Below, piece after piece: positions 41,592 to 54,054 of a stretch of DNA of 64,000 bases (position 1 is its first letter; every line of letters begins with the position of its first letter). The stretch is from Archangium lansingense. GTDB taxonomy: Bacteria > Myxococcota > Myxococcia > Myxococcales > Myxococcaceae. Made by a program: the position numbers and the translations under genes. Below the pieces are notes generated by a model that was given only the letters and a program-made list of their open reading frames with translations, made no database searches and had not been told where the DNA came from. The stretch covers positions 9,904,501 through 9,968,500 of the forward strand of contig NZ_JAPNKA010000001.1 of assembly GCF_026626635.1 (NCBI RefSeq), in the 5' to 3' direction.

Positions 41592-43280
41592 TCAGTGCAC
41601 CTCCGCGGGAGTCCCACTCAGGCGCAGCTCGCGCAGAGAGAGGAAGTTGAAGGGGTCCACGTCCACGCCGTGCAGGGAGGCGCGCGTCCGGAAGTAGCGG
41701 TCCGGGTGGTAGAGCGGCGCGATGACGGCCATCTCGTCGAGGAGCACCGCCTGGGCCTGACCGTAGAGGGCGCGCGAGCGGGCCTCATCGGGCTCGGCGT
41801 CCGCCTCGTCGAGGAGCTTCTCGAAGCGGTCCATGGGCTCGCCGCCCTTCTGGGTCTCCCAGCCCGTCTGGTGGAGCCCGCTGCGCTCGAAGAGGGTGAA
41901 GAAGGTGTTGGGGTGCGCGTAGTCCGCGCCCAGGCGGCGCAGGTAGAAGTCGTAGGCGCGAGGGCCCTCGGCGGTGCGGCGGGCCACCTCGGCGGAGAAG
42001 TCCGAGCGCACATCCAGCGTCACCTTCACTCCCACCGCGGCGAGCTGCGCGGCCAGACGCTCGGCGATGGCCACCTCGGGCACGAAGGAATCCCCCGCCC
42101 GGTAGACGAGCCGCAGCGGCCGGTCCAGCCCGGGGACGCCAGCCAGCTCCGCGCGGGCCTGCTCGGGCGCGAAGTGGGGCAGGCGCTCGGCCTCCTCGGG
42201 TGTGGCGGCACCGGGTAGCTCGGGTGGGAGGAGGACATGGCTGGGGCGTGCGGCGGGCAGCAGTCCCTTCATGAGGGCATCGCGATCAATGGCCCGAGCA
42301 ATGGCGCGGCGGACCTCGGGCCGGTTGAGCGGTGGGCGCTCGGTGTTGAAGGCGAGGAAGTAGGTGGAGAGGAGCGGCTCTTGCTGGAGGTCGTCCGGTC
42401 GGCGGCCCTGAAGGGCCACGGCGCTGTCCACGAAGACGAAGTCCACCCGGCCGCGCGCGTAGAGGGCAGGGCCGATCTCGGACTTCATGAGGGTGAGCAC
42501 AGGCGCGGGACGCTCCCCGGGGCCGAGCGGCGGCAGGAAGGCGGAGTGCGGGTTGTGGACGAGCCGCACGCGCTCACCGGCGCGGTCCCAGCTCTCCACG
42601 CGGAAGGGGCCGAGCGCCAGGGGATGACCGTCGCGAGGCCGGTCGAAGTAGTCGCGCACCTCTTCCTCGGACCTGCCGGCGAGGACAGCGGAGGGCGTGG
42701 GGAAGAACAGGTAGACGTTGGCGAGGCGCGCGAGGAAGTAGTTGCGAGGCCGGGCCAGGGTGACGCGGAGGGTGTGCGGGTCGAGCGCCTCGACACCAGT
42801 GCGGGCGAGGGCGGCCTTGAGCTGCTCAGGAGGAGCGCCCTGCTCCTGGAGGACGAGCACCTCGTCGGCGCCAACGAGGTCAGCCATCTCCCCGCGCTCG
42901 CGGCCCTGGAGGGCGCGGTGCCAGCCGGTGACGAAGTCCTGCGCGGTGAGGGGGGTGACGCCGTCGGACCAGCGCACGTCCTGACGGAGGTGGAAGGTGT
43001 AGACCTCCTGACCGGTGGCGGTGCGGGAACGTTCCCAGCGCTCGGCGAGCCCGGGCTGGACGGAGTGGTCCGGCGCGAGCGTGGTGAGCCCGCGCTGGGT
43101 GGCGAGCATGACGGGGTAGTTTGCCCAGCTGGTGGGGTCCGAGTAGCTCCAATCGAGCGTGGTGGGCATCGCGGGGACGACGACTTTGACGCCGGGGTCG
43201 GGCTGGAAGCCGCAACGACCACAGCCCGCGGCCACGAGGACCAAGGCGAGCATCAAGGCGAGTCGGGAGAAGGAAGCCAC
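41592..43280 (-). CDS. ABC transporter peptide-binding lipoprotein (SBP_bac_5)
   Basis: 562 residues, signal MASFSRLALMLALVLVAAGC with lipobox Cys 20. The family 5 binding-protein pattern is seen in PTTLDWSYSDPTSWANYPVM, TFHLRQDVRWSDGVTPLTAQ, the LGPFRVESWDRAGERVRLVH region, LAFNTERPPLNRPEVRRAIA and RLGADYAHPNTFFTLF. It captures an oligopeptide or related solute in the periplasm and hands it to the two permeases downstream. Genes are packed with gaps of 3 and -4 bases. Upstream lie two inverted copies of the dispersed repeat. Confidence 0.93.
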   Translation of the reverse strand: MASFSRLALMLALVLVAAGCGRCGFQPDPGVKVVVPAMPTTLDWSYSDPTSWANYPVMLATQRGLTTLAPDHSVQPGLAERWERSRTATGQEVYTFHLRQDVRWSDGVTPLTAQDFVTGWHRALQGRERGEMADLVGADEVLVLQEQGAPPEQLKAALARTGVEALDPHTLRVTLARPRNYFLARLANVYLFFPTPSAVLAGRSEEEVRDYFDRPRDGHPLALGPFRVESWDRAGERVRLVHNPHSAFLPPLGPGERPAPVLTLMKSEIGPALYARGRVDFVFVDSAVALQGRRPDDLQQEPLLSTYFLAFNTERPPLNRPEVRRAIARAIDRDALMKGLLPAARPSHVLLPPELPGAATPEEAERLPHFAPEQARAELAGVPGLDRPLRLVYRAGDSFVPEVAIAERLAAQLAAVGVKVTLDVRSDFSAEVARRTAEGPRAYDFYLRRLGADYAHPNTFFTLFERSGLHQTGWETQKGGEPMDRFEKLLDEADAEPDEARSRALYGQAQAVLLDEMAVIAPLYHPDRYFRTRASLHGVDVDPFNFLSLRELRLSGTPAEVH

Positions 43281-43337
43281 TGGGGCGGGGTTGTATCGCG
43301 CCCGCTGTGTGGCGTGCGACCACCGAGCGAGGAAACA

Positions 43338-43371
43338 CCCTCACCCTAGCCCTCTCCCAGAGGGAGAGGGG
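43338..43371 (+). repeat. dispersed palindromic repeat, copy A
   Basis: CCCTCACCC-TAG-CCCTCTCCC-AGAGGGAGAGGGG: a conserved head, three variable bases, then a hairpin. One of six copies in the window. It forms an inverted pair with copy B, 25 bases away, between the binding-protein gene and lon. Confidence 0.85.
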
Positions 43372-43396
43372 ACATCCACGGTGTCACCCGGTTGGT

Positions 43397-43429
43397 CCCT
43401 CTCCCTCTGGGAGAGGGTCGGGGTGAGGG
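43397..43429 (-). repeat. dispersed palindromic repeat, copy B
   Basis: Inverted copy: on the minus strand CCCTCACCC-CGA-CCCTCTCCC-AGAGGGAGAGGG. It lies just beyond the lon terminator and faces copy A. Confidence 0.85.
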
Positions 43430-43439
43430 TCTACTGCGC

Positions 43440-43476
43440 AAAAGAAAACGGGCCCCAGGGATATCCCCAGGGCCCG
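43440..43476 (-). terminator. Rho-independent terminator of lon
   Basis: On the minus strand, CGGGCCC-TGGGGATATCCCTG-GGGCCCG forms a strong stem with a GGGATATCCC inner palindrome and is followed by TTTTCTTTT. It begins 21 bases after the lon stop codon. Confidence 0.85.
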
Positions 43477-43497
43477 CGAATCATCACCTCGAGCTCA

Positions 43498-45936
<2,439 letters not shown>

Positions 45937-46100
45937 GTATTCGCCACCTGCCTGCTTGCCCACCGAGGGTGCAAGCCCCTTGAATGTTGCCCGCCCGCAC
46001 ACCCAGCGTGCGGACGAGTGAAGACGGTCTCTATAACACGGCCCCTCCGGCGGCCGTTCCCCGCGTGAAAGATGGGGAACGTTGGCCTGCAAGCAAGGGA

Positions 46101-46123
46101 ACACCCGGGGGGCCATCGGGTGT
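46101..46123 (-). terminator. possible terminator hairpin after the prolyl oligopeptidase gene
   Basis: ACACCCG and CGGGTGT pair (7 bp, loop of nine) 13 bases after the stop of the gene at 46136. The following minus-strand bases are pyrimidine-rich but have no T-run, so strength is doubtful. Confidence 0.35.
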
Positions 46124-46135
46124 CCGGCCGGTGCT

Positions 46136-48211
46136 TTAGCGGGCCCGAGTTGCGTTCGCAGCGGATGCAATTCCGTCTGCCTGCACGCCAAGCACCTCGA
46201 AAAGGTAGCTGTAGAGGTCCACACTGGACTCGATGGCCTTGGCCACCTGATCCGCCCCGCCGTGTCCTGCGTTGGCCTCGATACGTAACAGGGCGGGCGC
46301 GGTCTGTCCCGCGTTCTGAACCATGGCCACGAACTTGCGAGCGTGCAGGGGGTCGACCCGATCGTCGTGGTCCGCGGCCATCATCAGGAGGGCCGGGTAG
46401 CGCACACCCGCTCTCACGTGGTGGTAGGGCGAGTAGGCGTGGAGCACCCGGAAGTCCTCCGGCTTCTCGGCCGTGCCGTACTCTGGAATCCACGTCTTGC
46501 CACTGCCGAACAGGTGGTAACGCACCATGTCCAACAAGGGCACCTGGCACACCACCGCGCCGTACAGCTCCGGACGCTGGGTCATTGCGACCCCCACCAG
46601 CAGGCCCCCATTGCTGCCGCCAGAGACCGCCAGCTTCTCGGGCCGGGTATAGCCCTCGCGGATGAGGAACTCGGCCGCCGCGTGGAAGTCATCGAAGACG
46701 TTCTGCTTGCGATTCAGTCGGCCGGCCTCGTGCCAGGCCTTCCCGTACTCCCCTCCCCCGCGCAGGTTGGCCACCGCGTACACGCCCCCCGCGTCCAACC
46801 ACGGGTAGATGCTGGAGCGGAACGACGGCAGCATGCTCACGTTGAAGCCGCCGTAGCCGGTGAGCAGCACCGGGTTGTCCCCGTTCTTCTTCAGGTCCTT
46901 GCGGTGCACCAGGAAGAGGGGCACCCGCGTGCCGTCCTTGGAGCGGAAGAAGGCCTGTTCGACGGTGTAGCGCTCCGACTGAATGGGAAGGTCCACCCGA
47001 GCCCACAGCTCCACCCGTCCGCTGGAAACGGACGTCTTGTAGACCTGCGGCGGGGTGCTGAAGGAGCTGAAGACGAACCACGCATCGTCCCGGTCCTCCA
47101 GGCCGAAGAGGTTGCTCGCCGCGCCTACGCCCGGCAGCGCCACGTCGCGCACCGGCTGGCCCTCCAGCGTCACCAGCCGCACCCGCGTGGTGGCGTCCTT
47201 CAGGTACGCGAGCGCCAGGTGGCCGCCCACGATGTTGATGCCCTGCAGCGCGGCCGACGGGTCCTCGGGAACGAGCTCCTTCCACGCCGCACGCTCGGGC
47301 CGCGCGGGAGACACCTTGAAGACGCGCTCCATGGGCGCGCCCTCGTCGGTGAGCACGTAGAACCAGTCCTCCCAGACGTCGACCGAGTACCGGGTCCCCT
47401 CGCCCTTCACCAGCAGGCGGAAGTCCTTCTCCCCCACCCGCTTCCACCAGACGTCGTTCTCGCTCCAGCCCCGGGTGATGTAGACGAAGAGGTATTTGCC
47501 GTCCCGGCTGACGCCTCCGTTGAGGAACGTCTTCGGGTCTCCCGTGCGCGGGTGCACCTGGGCATCCGTCTTCGGGTCCGTGCCCAGCCGGTGCAGGCGC
47601 AGCTCGGTGTAGCCGGGCCGCTCGGCCACGGGGATGGAGGGGTCCGTAGGCAGCCACGCGTAGTAGAAGGACTGGTTGTCCGGCGTCCAGCTCGGGGAGG
47701 CGTACTTGGCCCCCTCGATGACGTCCACCTCGCTCCACTTCCCCGTGTCCACGTCCAGCACGTGGAGGATGGCCTCGTCCGCCGCGTTCGGCTTGCGAGT
47801 GAAGGCCAGCTTCCTGCCGTCCCACGAGGGCGCCCACAGCCCCAGCGACACCGTGCCGTCCGGGCTCCACGTGTTGGGGTCCAGGAGCACCCGCTCCTCT
47901 CCCTTCTCACCCTCGCGCCAGTAGAGGACGGCCTTCTCCTTGTCCTTATGGGTGCGGACGTAGAAGTACCGGTCGCCGCGCATCGCCGGCGCGGACATGG
48001 ACTCCACGTAGAAGAGCTCCGTGTAGCGCTGACGCAGCGCCTCGCGGCCAGGAAACCGGGCGAGGCGCTCCCGAGTGAAGGCGTCCTGGGCCTTCATCCA
48101 GGCTTGCACCTCGGGGGACTTCTCGTCCTCGAGCCAACGGTACGGGTCCGCCACCTCCACCCCATGCAGGGTGTCCACCACCGCCTCGGTCCGCGTGGCC
48201 GGTTGATTCAT
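46136..48211 (-). CDS. prolyl oligopeptidase (S9A)
   Basis: 691 residues from ATG 48211, which gives MNQPATRTEAVVDTLHGVEV and is preceded by GGAG; ATG 48226 is five codons longer without a ribosome site. The N-terminal DPYRWLEDEKSPEVQAWM and the seven-bladed propeller (for example FYYAWLPTDPSIPVAE) are followed by the hydrolase domain. That domain shows TGYGGFNVSMLPSF, NLRGGGEYGKAWHEAG, catalytic Ser in SGGSNGGLLV, Asp in AADHDDRVDPLHARKF and His in NAGHGGADQ. It cleaves after proline in peptides of up to about 30 residues. No signal peptide, so probably cytoplasmic or periplasmic by another route. Confidence 0.97.
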   Translation of the reverse strand: MNQPATRTEAVVDTLHGVEVADPYRWLEDEKSPEVQAWMKAQDAFTRERLARFPGREALRQRYTELFYVESMSAPAMRGDRYFYVRTHKDKEKAVLYWREGEKGEERVLLDPNTWSPDGTVSLGLWAPSWDGRKLAFTRKPNAADEAILHVLDVDTGKWSEVDVIEGAKYASPSWTPDNQSFYYAWLPTDPSIPVAERPGYTELRLHRLGTDPKTDAQVHPRTGDPKTFLNGGVSRDGKYLFVYITRGWSENDVWWKRVGEKDFRLLVKGEGTRYSVDVWEDWFYVLTDEGAPMERVFKVSPARPERAAWKELVPEDPSAALQGINIVGGHLALAYLKDATTRVRLVTLEGQPVRDVALPGVGAASNLFGLEDRDDAWFVFSSFSTPPQVYKTSVSSGRVELWARVDLPIQSERYTVEQAFFRSKDGTRVPLFLVHRKDLKKNGDNPVLLTGYGGFNVSMLPSFRSSIYPWLDAGGVYAVANLRGGGEYGKAWHEAGRLNRKQNVFDDFHAAAEFLIREGYTRPEKLAVSGGSNGGLLVGVAMTQRPELYGAVVCQVPLLDMVRYHLFGSGKTWIPEYGTAEKPEDFRVLHAYSPYHHVRAGVRYPALLMMAADHDDRVDPLHARKFVAMVQNAGQTAPALLRIEANAGHGGADQVAKAIESSVDLYSYLFEVLGVQADGIASAANATRAR

Positions 48212-48338
48212 CCGCTTCGTCTCCATGGGTGGGACAGCAGATAAGGCAACGCCCCCGTCCGTCCCACGAAAAGTGCGGGACTGGCGGGGGCGTCCGTGAC
48301 GCGCAATGGGGGTACGGGCTCAACCCGAGGCCCGGATA

Positions 48339-48372
48339 CCCTCACCCCGTCCCTCTCCCGGAGGGAGAGGGG
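48339..48372 (+). repeat. dispersed palindromic repeat, copy C
   Basis: CCCTCACCC-CGT-CCCTCTCCC-GGAGGGAGAGGGG, eight bases past the clpX stop. Preceded by GGATA, as copy D is by CGATA. Confidence 0.85.
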
Positions 48373-48379
48373 TAGGTGG

Positions 48380-49660
<1,281 letters not shown>

Positions 49661-49792
49661 GTAAGCCCTCGCTGCAACTGCCTGGAGGTGCGCTCCCACC
49701 GGCCCGCCCCCCCTGCCTTCAGCCAATCTAGTCAGCCCCCTTCCGGGGCGTCCACGCGCCTGCTGGGTACTTAACACCCCACCTGCACCGGC

Positions 49793-49842
49793 GCAGAAAA
49801 CAGAAGCCGGAGACGCGGTGCAGCATTCCCCGCGGCTCCGGC
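49793..49842 (-). terminator. Rho-independent terminator after clpP
   Basis: On the minus strand GCCGGAG-C-CGCGG pairs with CCGCG-T-CTCCGGC (12 pairs, one mismatch, 11-base loop) and is followed by TTCTGTTTTCT. It lies 24 bases after the clpP stop, upstream of clpX. Confidence 0.75.
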
Positions 49843-49865
49843 CCGTATGCCCCGCGAGGGGGCGT

Positions 49866-50486
49866 CTACTTGCGCTCGCCCGAGGGCGGCGTCAGCACCT
49901 TCCGGGGGTTCTGCACCTCGTCGAGGATGCCGTACGTCTTGGCCTCCATCGCCCCCATGAAGTAGTCGCGATCCGTGTCCTTCTCCACACGCTCGATCGG
50001 CTGGCCGGTGTGCTTGACGATGAGCTCGTTGAGCTTGGCCCGCATGCGGAGGATTTCCTTCGCCTGAATCTCGATGTCGGTGGCCTGGCCGCGCACGCCG
50101 CCCAGCGGCTGGTGAATCATGATGCGCGAGCTGGGCAGGGCGTAACGCTTGCCCTTGGCCCCAGCCAGCAGGAGCACGGCCCCCATGGAGGCCGCCTGGC
50201 CCACGCAGATGGTGGACACCTGCGGCTTCACGTACTGCATGGTGTCGTAGATGGCCAAACCGGCCGTCACGGAGCCACCCGGCGAGTTGATGTAGAGGTT
50301 GATGTCCTTGTCGGGGTCCTCGGACTCCAGGAACAGGAGCTGAGCGACGATGACGTTCGCGACGTCATCGTCGATCTCCGTTCCCAACATGACGATCCGG
50401 TCTTTGAGGAGCCGGCTGTAGATGTCGTACGAGCGCTCCCCTCGGTGAGTCTGCTCGATGACGTAGGGAACGGGCATGAAGGGCAT
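49866..50486 (-). CDS. clpP: ATP-dependent Clp protease proteolytic subunit ClpP
   Basis: 206 residues, the usual size. The catalytic triad is visible: Ser in CVGQAASMGAVLLLAG, His in SRIMIHQPLGGVRGQATDIE and Asp in VEKDTDRDYFM. LLKDRIVMLGTEIDDDVANV and YINSPGGSVTAGLAIYDTMQ are typical. It forms the double heptamer that degrades substrates delivered by ClpX. GCGAGG lies before the ATG. It follows tig by 35 bases, so the two are likely cotranscribed, ending at the terminator at 49793-49842. Confidence 0.98.
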   Translation of the reverse strand: MPFMPVPYVIEQTHRGERSYDIYSRLLKDRIVMLGTEIDDDVANVIVAQLLFLESEDPDKDINLYINSPGGSVTAGLAIYDTMQYVKPQVSTICVGQAASMGAVLLLAGAKGKRYALPSSRIMIHQPLGGVRGQATDIEIQAKEILRMRAKLNELIVKHTGQPIERVEKDTDRDYFMGAMEAKTYGILDEVQNPRKVLTPPSGERK

Positions 50487-50521
50487 GACAACCTCGCGAA
50501 GGGTCTAAGGAAGAAGAACTC

Positions 50522-51802
50522 CTAGGAATACTTCGCCCGACCCTTCAGGAATTCAATCGTCTTTTCTTCGCGGAGTCGGAGGCTCAACCCCTCGCGCTCG
50601 TTAGCGCCCTTGAAGTACTTCCGGACGACGGAGATGTCCTGCTTGGCCTCCTTGGCCAGCTCCTCGAGCTTCTTCTCCACGTCCGCGTCGCTGGTCTGGA
50701 TGTTCTCCTTCTGAGCAATGGCCTCGATGAGGAGCGCCCCCTTCACCTCCTTGGTGGCCTCCTCACGCAGGTCCTCGCGCAGCCGGGCGAAGTCCAGGTT
50801 GAGCTGGCGGGGATCCATGCCCATGCGGGCCATGGCGCGCAGCCGGTTCTCCAGCATGTTGTCGATGGTGCGCTCCACCATGGACTTGGGCACGTCGAAG
50901 GTGTTGCCCTCGATGAGGGCCTTGAACAGCGCGTCGCGCTCCTCGCCCTGGGCCTTGTTGCGCTTGCCCTGCTCCAGGTCCGTGCGGATCTTCCCGCGCA
51001 GCTCCTCGAGCGACTGGGCCTCGCCCGTCTCCTTGGCGAAGTCGTCGTTGAGCTCGGGGACGACCTTCTTCTTCAGGCCCTTCACGGTGAACTTGAAACG
51101 GGCCGTCTTGCCCTTGACGTCCTCCACCCGGTAGTCGGCGGGGAAGGTGTAGTCCAGCTCCTTGGCCTCGCCCACCTTGGTGCCCTCGAGGGCGGCCACG
51201 TTGGACTCGACCAGCTCGCCGGGAGCCAGCTCCACGGTCACGTCATCCGCCTTGCTGCCCGGGAAGTCCTTGCCCTCCACGGTGGACTGGTAGTCCACGC
51301 TGGCGAAGTCGCCCATCTGCGCCGTGTCACGGCCCTCCACGGGCTCCAGCCGCGCCATGCTCTCGCGCAGCTGGTTGAGGCGCTCGTCCACCTCCTTGTC
51401 CTCCACCTGGGTGGCGGCACGGATGAGGGGCAGGCTCTCGTAGTTCTTGGGCTCCACCTTGGGCTTCACCTCGACGCGAGCCTCGAAGGTGAAGGGGGCA
51501 TCGGCCTTGAGGCCGGAGTTGTTGGTCACCTGGGGCGGGGCCACGGCCTCCACCTTGTGCTCCCGGGCGGCCTCCAGCCAGGCGTTCTGCACCACGCGCT
51601 GGATGACCTCGTCCTCCACCTGCTCCCGGTAGCGCTGCTCGAGAATGCGGCGGGGAACCTTGCCCTGCCGGAAACCGGGCAGCTTCACCTGCTTGCCGAG
51701 CGCGGTATACGCGCGGGTGAGCTCCTCGGTCACGCGGGAGTTCTCGACCTCGATGGAGAGCTTCTTCTCGATGGGAGAGAGCTCCTCGATCTGGACCTTC
51801 AT
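50522..51802 (-). CDS. tig: trigger factor
   Basis: 426 residues. The ribosome-binding signature is GFRQGKVPRRILEQRY, where L23 contact occurs, in the N-terminal domain. It is followed by the FKBP-like PPIase domain (GDFASVDYQSTVEGKDFPGS, AALEGTKVGEAKELDYTFPA) and the C-terminal chaperone arms (PKSMVERTIDNMLENRLRAM, SLRLREEKTIEFLKGRAKYS). It protects nascent chains at the ribosome exit. The order tig-clpP-clpX, with lon further downstream on the same strand, is widely conserved. Confidence 0.97.
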   Translation of the reverse strand: MKVQIEELSPIEKKLSIEVENSRVTEELTRAYTALGKQVKLPGFRQGKVPRRILEQRYREQVEDEVIQRVVQNAWLEAAREHKVEAVAPPQVTNNSGLKADAPFTFEARVEVKPKVEPKNYESLPLIRAATQVEDKEVDERLNQLRESMARLEPVEGRDTAQMGDFASVDYQSTVEGKDFPGSKADDVTVELAPGELVESNVAALEGTKVGEAKELDYTFPADYRVEDVKGKTARFKFTVKGLKKKVVPELNDDFAKETGEAQSLEELRGKIRTDLEQGKRNKAQGEERDALFKALIEGNTFDVPKSMVERTIDNMLENRLRAMARMGMDPRQLNLDFARLREDLREEATKEVKGALLIEAIAQKENIQTSDADVEKKLEELAKEAKQDISVVRKYFKGANEREGLSLRLREEKTIEFLKGRAKYS

Positions 51803-51873
51803 GGGATGCCTCGCTCGCGCCGGGCGCTCCCGGCGTGTCGAATGGGTGAAGAAGTGAAGACGTGGGACGTGCG

Positions 51874-51902
51874 CGTTTAGGAGATAGGTCCGATCCGGTC
51901 AA
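51874..51902 (-). promoter_or_regulatory. candidate promoter of tig
   Basis: TTGACC (complement of 51897-51902), 17 bases, then TAAACG (complement of 51874-51879). The -35 is good and the -10 is weak. It lies in the short gap between tRNA-Leu and tig and would give a leader of about 65 bases. Confidence 0.35.
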
Positions 51903-51918
51903 CGCGAAATGGCCGGAA

Positions 51919-52000
51919 TGGGCGAGGAGGGACTCGAACCCTCACACCTTGCGGTACCAGATCCTAAGTCTGGCGCGTCTACCAGTTTCGCCACCCGCCC
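51919..52000 (-). tRNA. tRNA-Leu (anticodon TAG)
   Basis: 82 bases fold as a class II tRNA. The acceptor stem GGGCGGG/CTCGCCC has one G-T pair and discriminator A. The anticodon arm CCAGA-CTTAGGA-TCTGG has a TAG anticodon reading CUA. The T-arm contains GGGTTCGAGTCCC, and the variable arm is long. CCA is not encoded. Confidence 0.95.
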
Positions 52001-52106
52001 GGGCGCTGACCGTGCGTTCTACCTCGAAAACCAGAGTCCAGCGCACAGCAATCCAGGACCCCAAAAAGGAACCGGGGCTCCCTCATTGCTGAAGGAGCCC
52101 CGGTGT

Positions 52107-52179
52107 TGAGAGCGGAGGGAATCGAACCCACAACCTATGGATTAAGAGTCCATTGCTCTACCAATTGAGCTACGCTCCC
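52107..52179 (-). tRNA. tRNA-Lys (anticodon CTT)
   Basis: 73 bases; acceptor GGGAGCG/CGCTCTC with discriminator A. Anticodon arm ATGGA-CTCTTAA-TCCAT gives CTT for AAG. D-arm TAGCTCAATTGGTAGAGC and T-loop GGGTTCGATTCCC are standard. Served by the promoter at 52228-52256. Confidence 0.95.
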
Positions 52180-52227
52180 GACTCTTGTGCGCCGCCGCGG
52201 TTCGTCACCGCGCGTCGACGGGGACGG

Positions 52228-52256
52228 CTTGTACGGCGCAGCGCCGTCCGCGTCAA
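52228..52256 (-). promoter_or_regulatory. sigma-70 type promoter for tRNA-Lys and tRNA-Leu
   Basis: On the minus strand TTGACG (52256-52251), a 17-base spacer, then TACAAG (52233-52228), with a run of seven A directly upstream (52267-52261) like an UP element. The start would be near 52221, about 42 bases before tRNA-Lys. Confidence 0.7.
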
Positions 52257-52445
52257 ATGCTTTTTTTCGCACCCCCTCGCAACCCTGTTTCTCCCCTCTG
52301 CTGAGCTCGTCTGCCCTCCGAGCTGGCCTGGACGTCCGTTCAGTATCGGGATGCCAACGCACGCCATCCGGGGTTGAATCCTCCCCGAGGTGCGGGCGAA
52401 CGGAGGTCGTTCGCCCTTTTCGCAGGCGGAGAACAGAGCAGCGGC

Positions 52446-53618
52446 ATGGAAGCACACAACAAGGCGGAAACCGCGTCGGGCCAGTGGAGCCCCGAGCGCG
52501 TGGAGCTCATCAAGCGGACCATCTGCCCCCGGGGCATCGGGGAAGACGAGTTCGCCCTCTTCATCGAACAGTGCAAGCGCTCCGGGTTGGACCCGTTGCT
52601 GAAGGAGGCCTTCTGCGTGGCCCGCCGACAGAACGCGGGCAACCGGGAGAAACCCAACTGGGTGACGCGCTACGAGTTCCAGCCCTCGGAGGCGGGGATG
52701 CTGGCGCGAGCCGAGCGCTTCCCGGACTTCAAGGGCATCCAGGCGAGTGCGGTGTACGCCGAGGATGAGATCATCGTGGACCAGGGCAAGGGCGAGGTGG
52801 TGCACCGCTTCAACCCGGCCAAGCGCAAGGGCAGCCTGGTGGGGGCCTGGGCTCGGGTGGTGCGCGACGGAAAGCTGCCCGTGGTGGTGTGGTTGGACTT
52901 CGCGGGCTACGTCCAGCAGACGCCGCTGTGGGCCAAGATTCCCACGACGATGATCGAGAAGTGCGCGCGCGTGGCGGCGCTGCGCAAGGCGTACCCCGAG
53001 GCCTTCGGCGGCCTGTACGTGCGCGAGGAGATGCCAGCCGAGGAATTCGAGCCACAGGCCGAACCCGCGGCCTCGCACGGCTACGAGGTGCTGGGCGCGC
53101 GTCCCGGCCCCGTGAAGGCGTCCTTCCCTCCTCTGCCCACGGCCCCAGCGCCGGCTCCGGAGCCGGCGCCCGTCCAGGCGCAGGAGACGCTCAGGGAGAC
53201 CGTGCGTGAACCCGAGCCAATCCGCGAGTCCGTGAAGGCGCGTCCCGCGGCCGCCTCCGCCAAGGAGGTCCGAGAGCCCGTGGTGGCCAAGGACACCCAG
53301 GCGAAGGACATGAAGGCCAAGGACGTGAAGGCCAAGGACTCCCAGGAGCCCGCTCCGGCCGCCGAGCCGGCACCGGCCCTGGAGGCCCCGGCGAAGCAGA
53401 AGAGCGCGTCCGTGGTGGTGGCCTTCGGTCCGCACAAGGGCAAGATGGCCTCGGAGCTCAGCGACGAGGAGCTGGCCGAGACGATCGACCTGGCTCACGA
53501 GAAGCTGATGGAGCAGCCCAAGGCGAAGTGGGCCCGGCCGATGCGCGAGAACCTCGCGGCGCTCGAGACCGAGGCCGAGTTGCGCTGCCGCGTTCCCGCG
53601 GTGGACGGCAAGGCCTGA
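52446..53618 (+). CDS. RecT/Bet-type single-strand annealing protein
   Basis: 390 residues. The first 190 residues match phage lambda Bet-type recombination proteins: ELIKRTICPRGIGEDEFALF, IEQCKRSGLDPLLKEAFCV, VTRYEFQPSEAGMLARAERF, GAWARVVRDGKLPVVVWLDF and TTMIEKCARVAALRKAYPEA. The rest is a Pro/Ala/Glu-rich tail with KAKD repeats, then a short C-terminal domain (VVVAFGPHKGKMASELSDEE) known from SSB/Bet tails. It promotes strand annealing of ssDNA. No exonuclease, integrase or other phage gene is near. It lies between tRNA genes and is read against them, suggesting an old phage origin and later domestication. Confidence 0.9.
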   Translation: MEAHNKAETASGQWSPERVELIKRTICPRGIGEDEFALFIEQCKRSGLDPLLKEAFCVARRQNAGNREKPNWVTRYEFQPSEAGMLARAERFPDFKGIQASAVYAEDEIIVDQGKGEVVHRFNPAKRKGSLVGAWARVVRDGKLPVVVWLDFAGYVQQTPLWAKIPTTMIEKCARVAALRKAYPEAFGGLYVREEMPAEEFEPQAEPAASHGYEVLGARPGPVKASFPPLPTAPAPAPEPAPVQAQETLRETVREPEPIRESVKARPAAASAKEVREPVVAKDTQAKDMKAKDVKAKDSQEPAPAAEPAPALEAPAKQKSASVVVAFGPHKGKMASELSDEELAETIDLAHEKLMEQPKAKWARPMRENLAALETEAELRCRVPAVDGKA

Positions 53619-53688
53619 GCCCGTACTGAGTCGCTCGGGGAGGAGAAGCTCCTCGGCGTGGCGGCACCCTCGGAAGGGGGTGCTGCTG

Positions 53689-53762
53689 CGCGCCCAGAGG
53701 GACTTGAACCCCCAACCCTCGGCTTCGAAGGCCGATGCTCTATCCAGTTGAGCTATAGGCGC
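53689..53762 (-). tRNA. tRNA-Arg (anticodon TCG)
   Basis: 74 bases; acceptor GCGCCTA/TGGGCGC with discriminator G. Anticodon arm TCGGC-CTTCGAA-GCCGA gives TCG for CGA. D-arm TAGCTCAACTGGATAGAGC and T-loop GGGTTCAAGTCCC are regular. Confidence 0.95.
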
Positions 53763-53781
53763 AAAAAGCGGGGGATGAGAA

Positions 53782-53857
53782 GGGCGGCCAACCGGGATCG
53801 AACCGGTAACCTCAGGAGTCACAGTCCTGCGCTCTAACCAGTTGAGCTATGGCCGCC
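53782..53857 (-). tRNA. tRNA-His (anticodon GTG)
   Basis: 76 bases; the extra 5' G pairs with C73, giving the 8-pair acceptor GGCGGCCA/TGGCCGCC that marks histidine tRNA. Anticodon arm CAGGA-CTGTGAC-TCCTG gives GTG. Confidence 0.95.
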
Positions 53858-53948
53858 GTTACTGACGAACAACCGCGCTGAAACGTGGCGGCTTCCCTAC
53901 CGTGGAAAGCGTTACGGTTCAAGCCCTTTGTCACTCCTGAAGATTTGG

Positions 53949-54022
53949 CGCGCCAGGCGGGACTCGAACCCACGACCCTCGGCTTAGAAGGCCGATGCTC
54001 TATCCAGCTGAGCTACTGGCAC
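53949..54022 (-). tRNA. tRNA-Arg (anticodon TCT)
   Basis: 74 bases; acceptor GTGCCAG/CTGGCGC with one T-G pair and discriminator G. Anticodon arm TCGGC-CTTCTAA-GCCGA gives TCT for AGA. Anticodon stem identical to the TCG isoacceptor nearby. Confidence 0.95.
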
Positions 54023-54054
54023 CCAGGTCTCCTCGTTACTGGGGTACTGCGATA

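Noticed and set aside
39892..43280. Complete peptide transporter operon
   Set aside because: Only the binding protein and two permeases are present; no ATP-binding protein gene lies on either side in the window.
43338..43429. CRISPR-like repeat pair
   Set aside because: The two units are inverted rather than direct, unequally spaced and part of a dispersed repeat family; no spacers or cas genes.
52217..52267. Plus-strand terminator (12-bp stem with seven T)
   Set aside because: No plus-strand gene lies upstream for many kilobases; the same bases form a good minus-strand promoter for tRNA-Lys.
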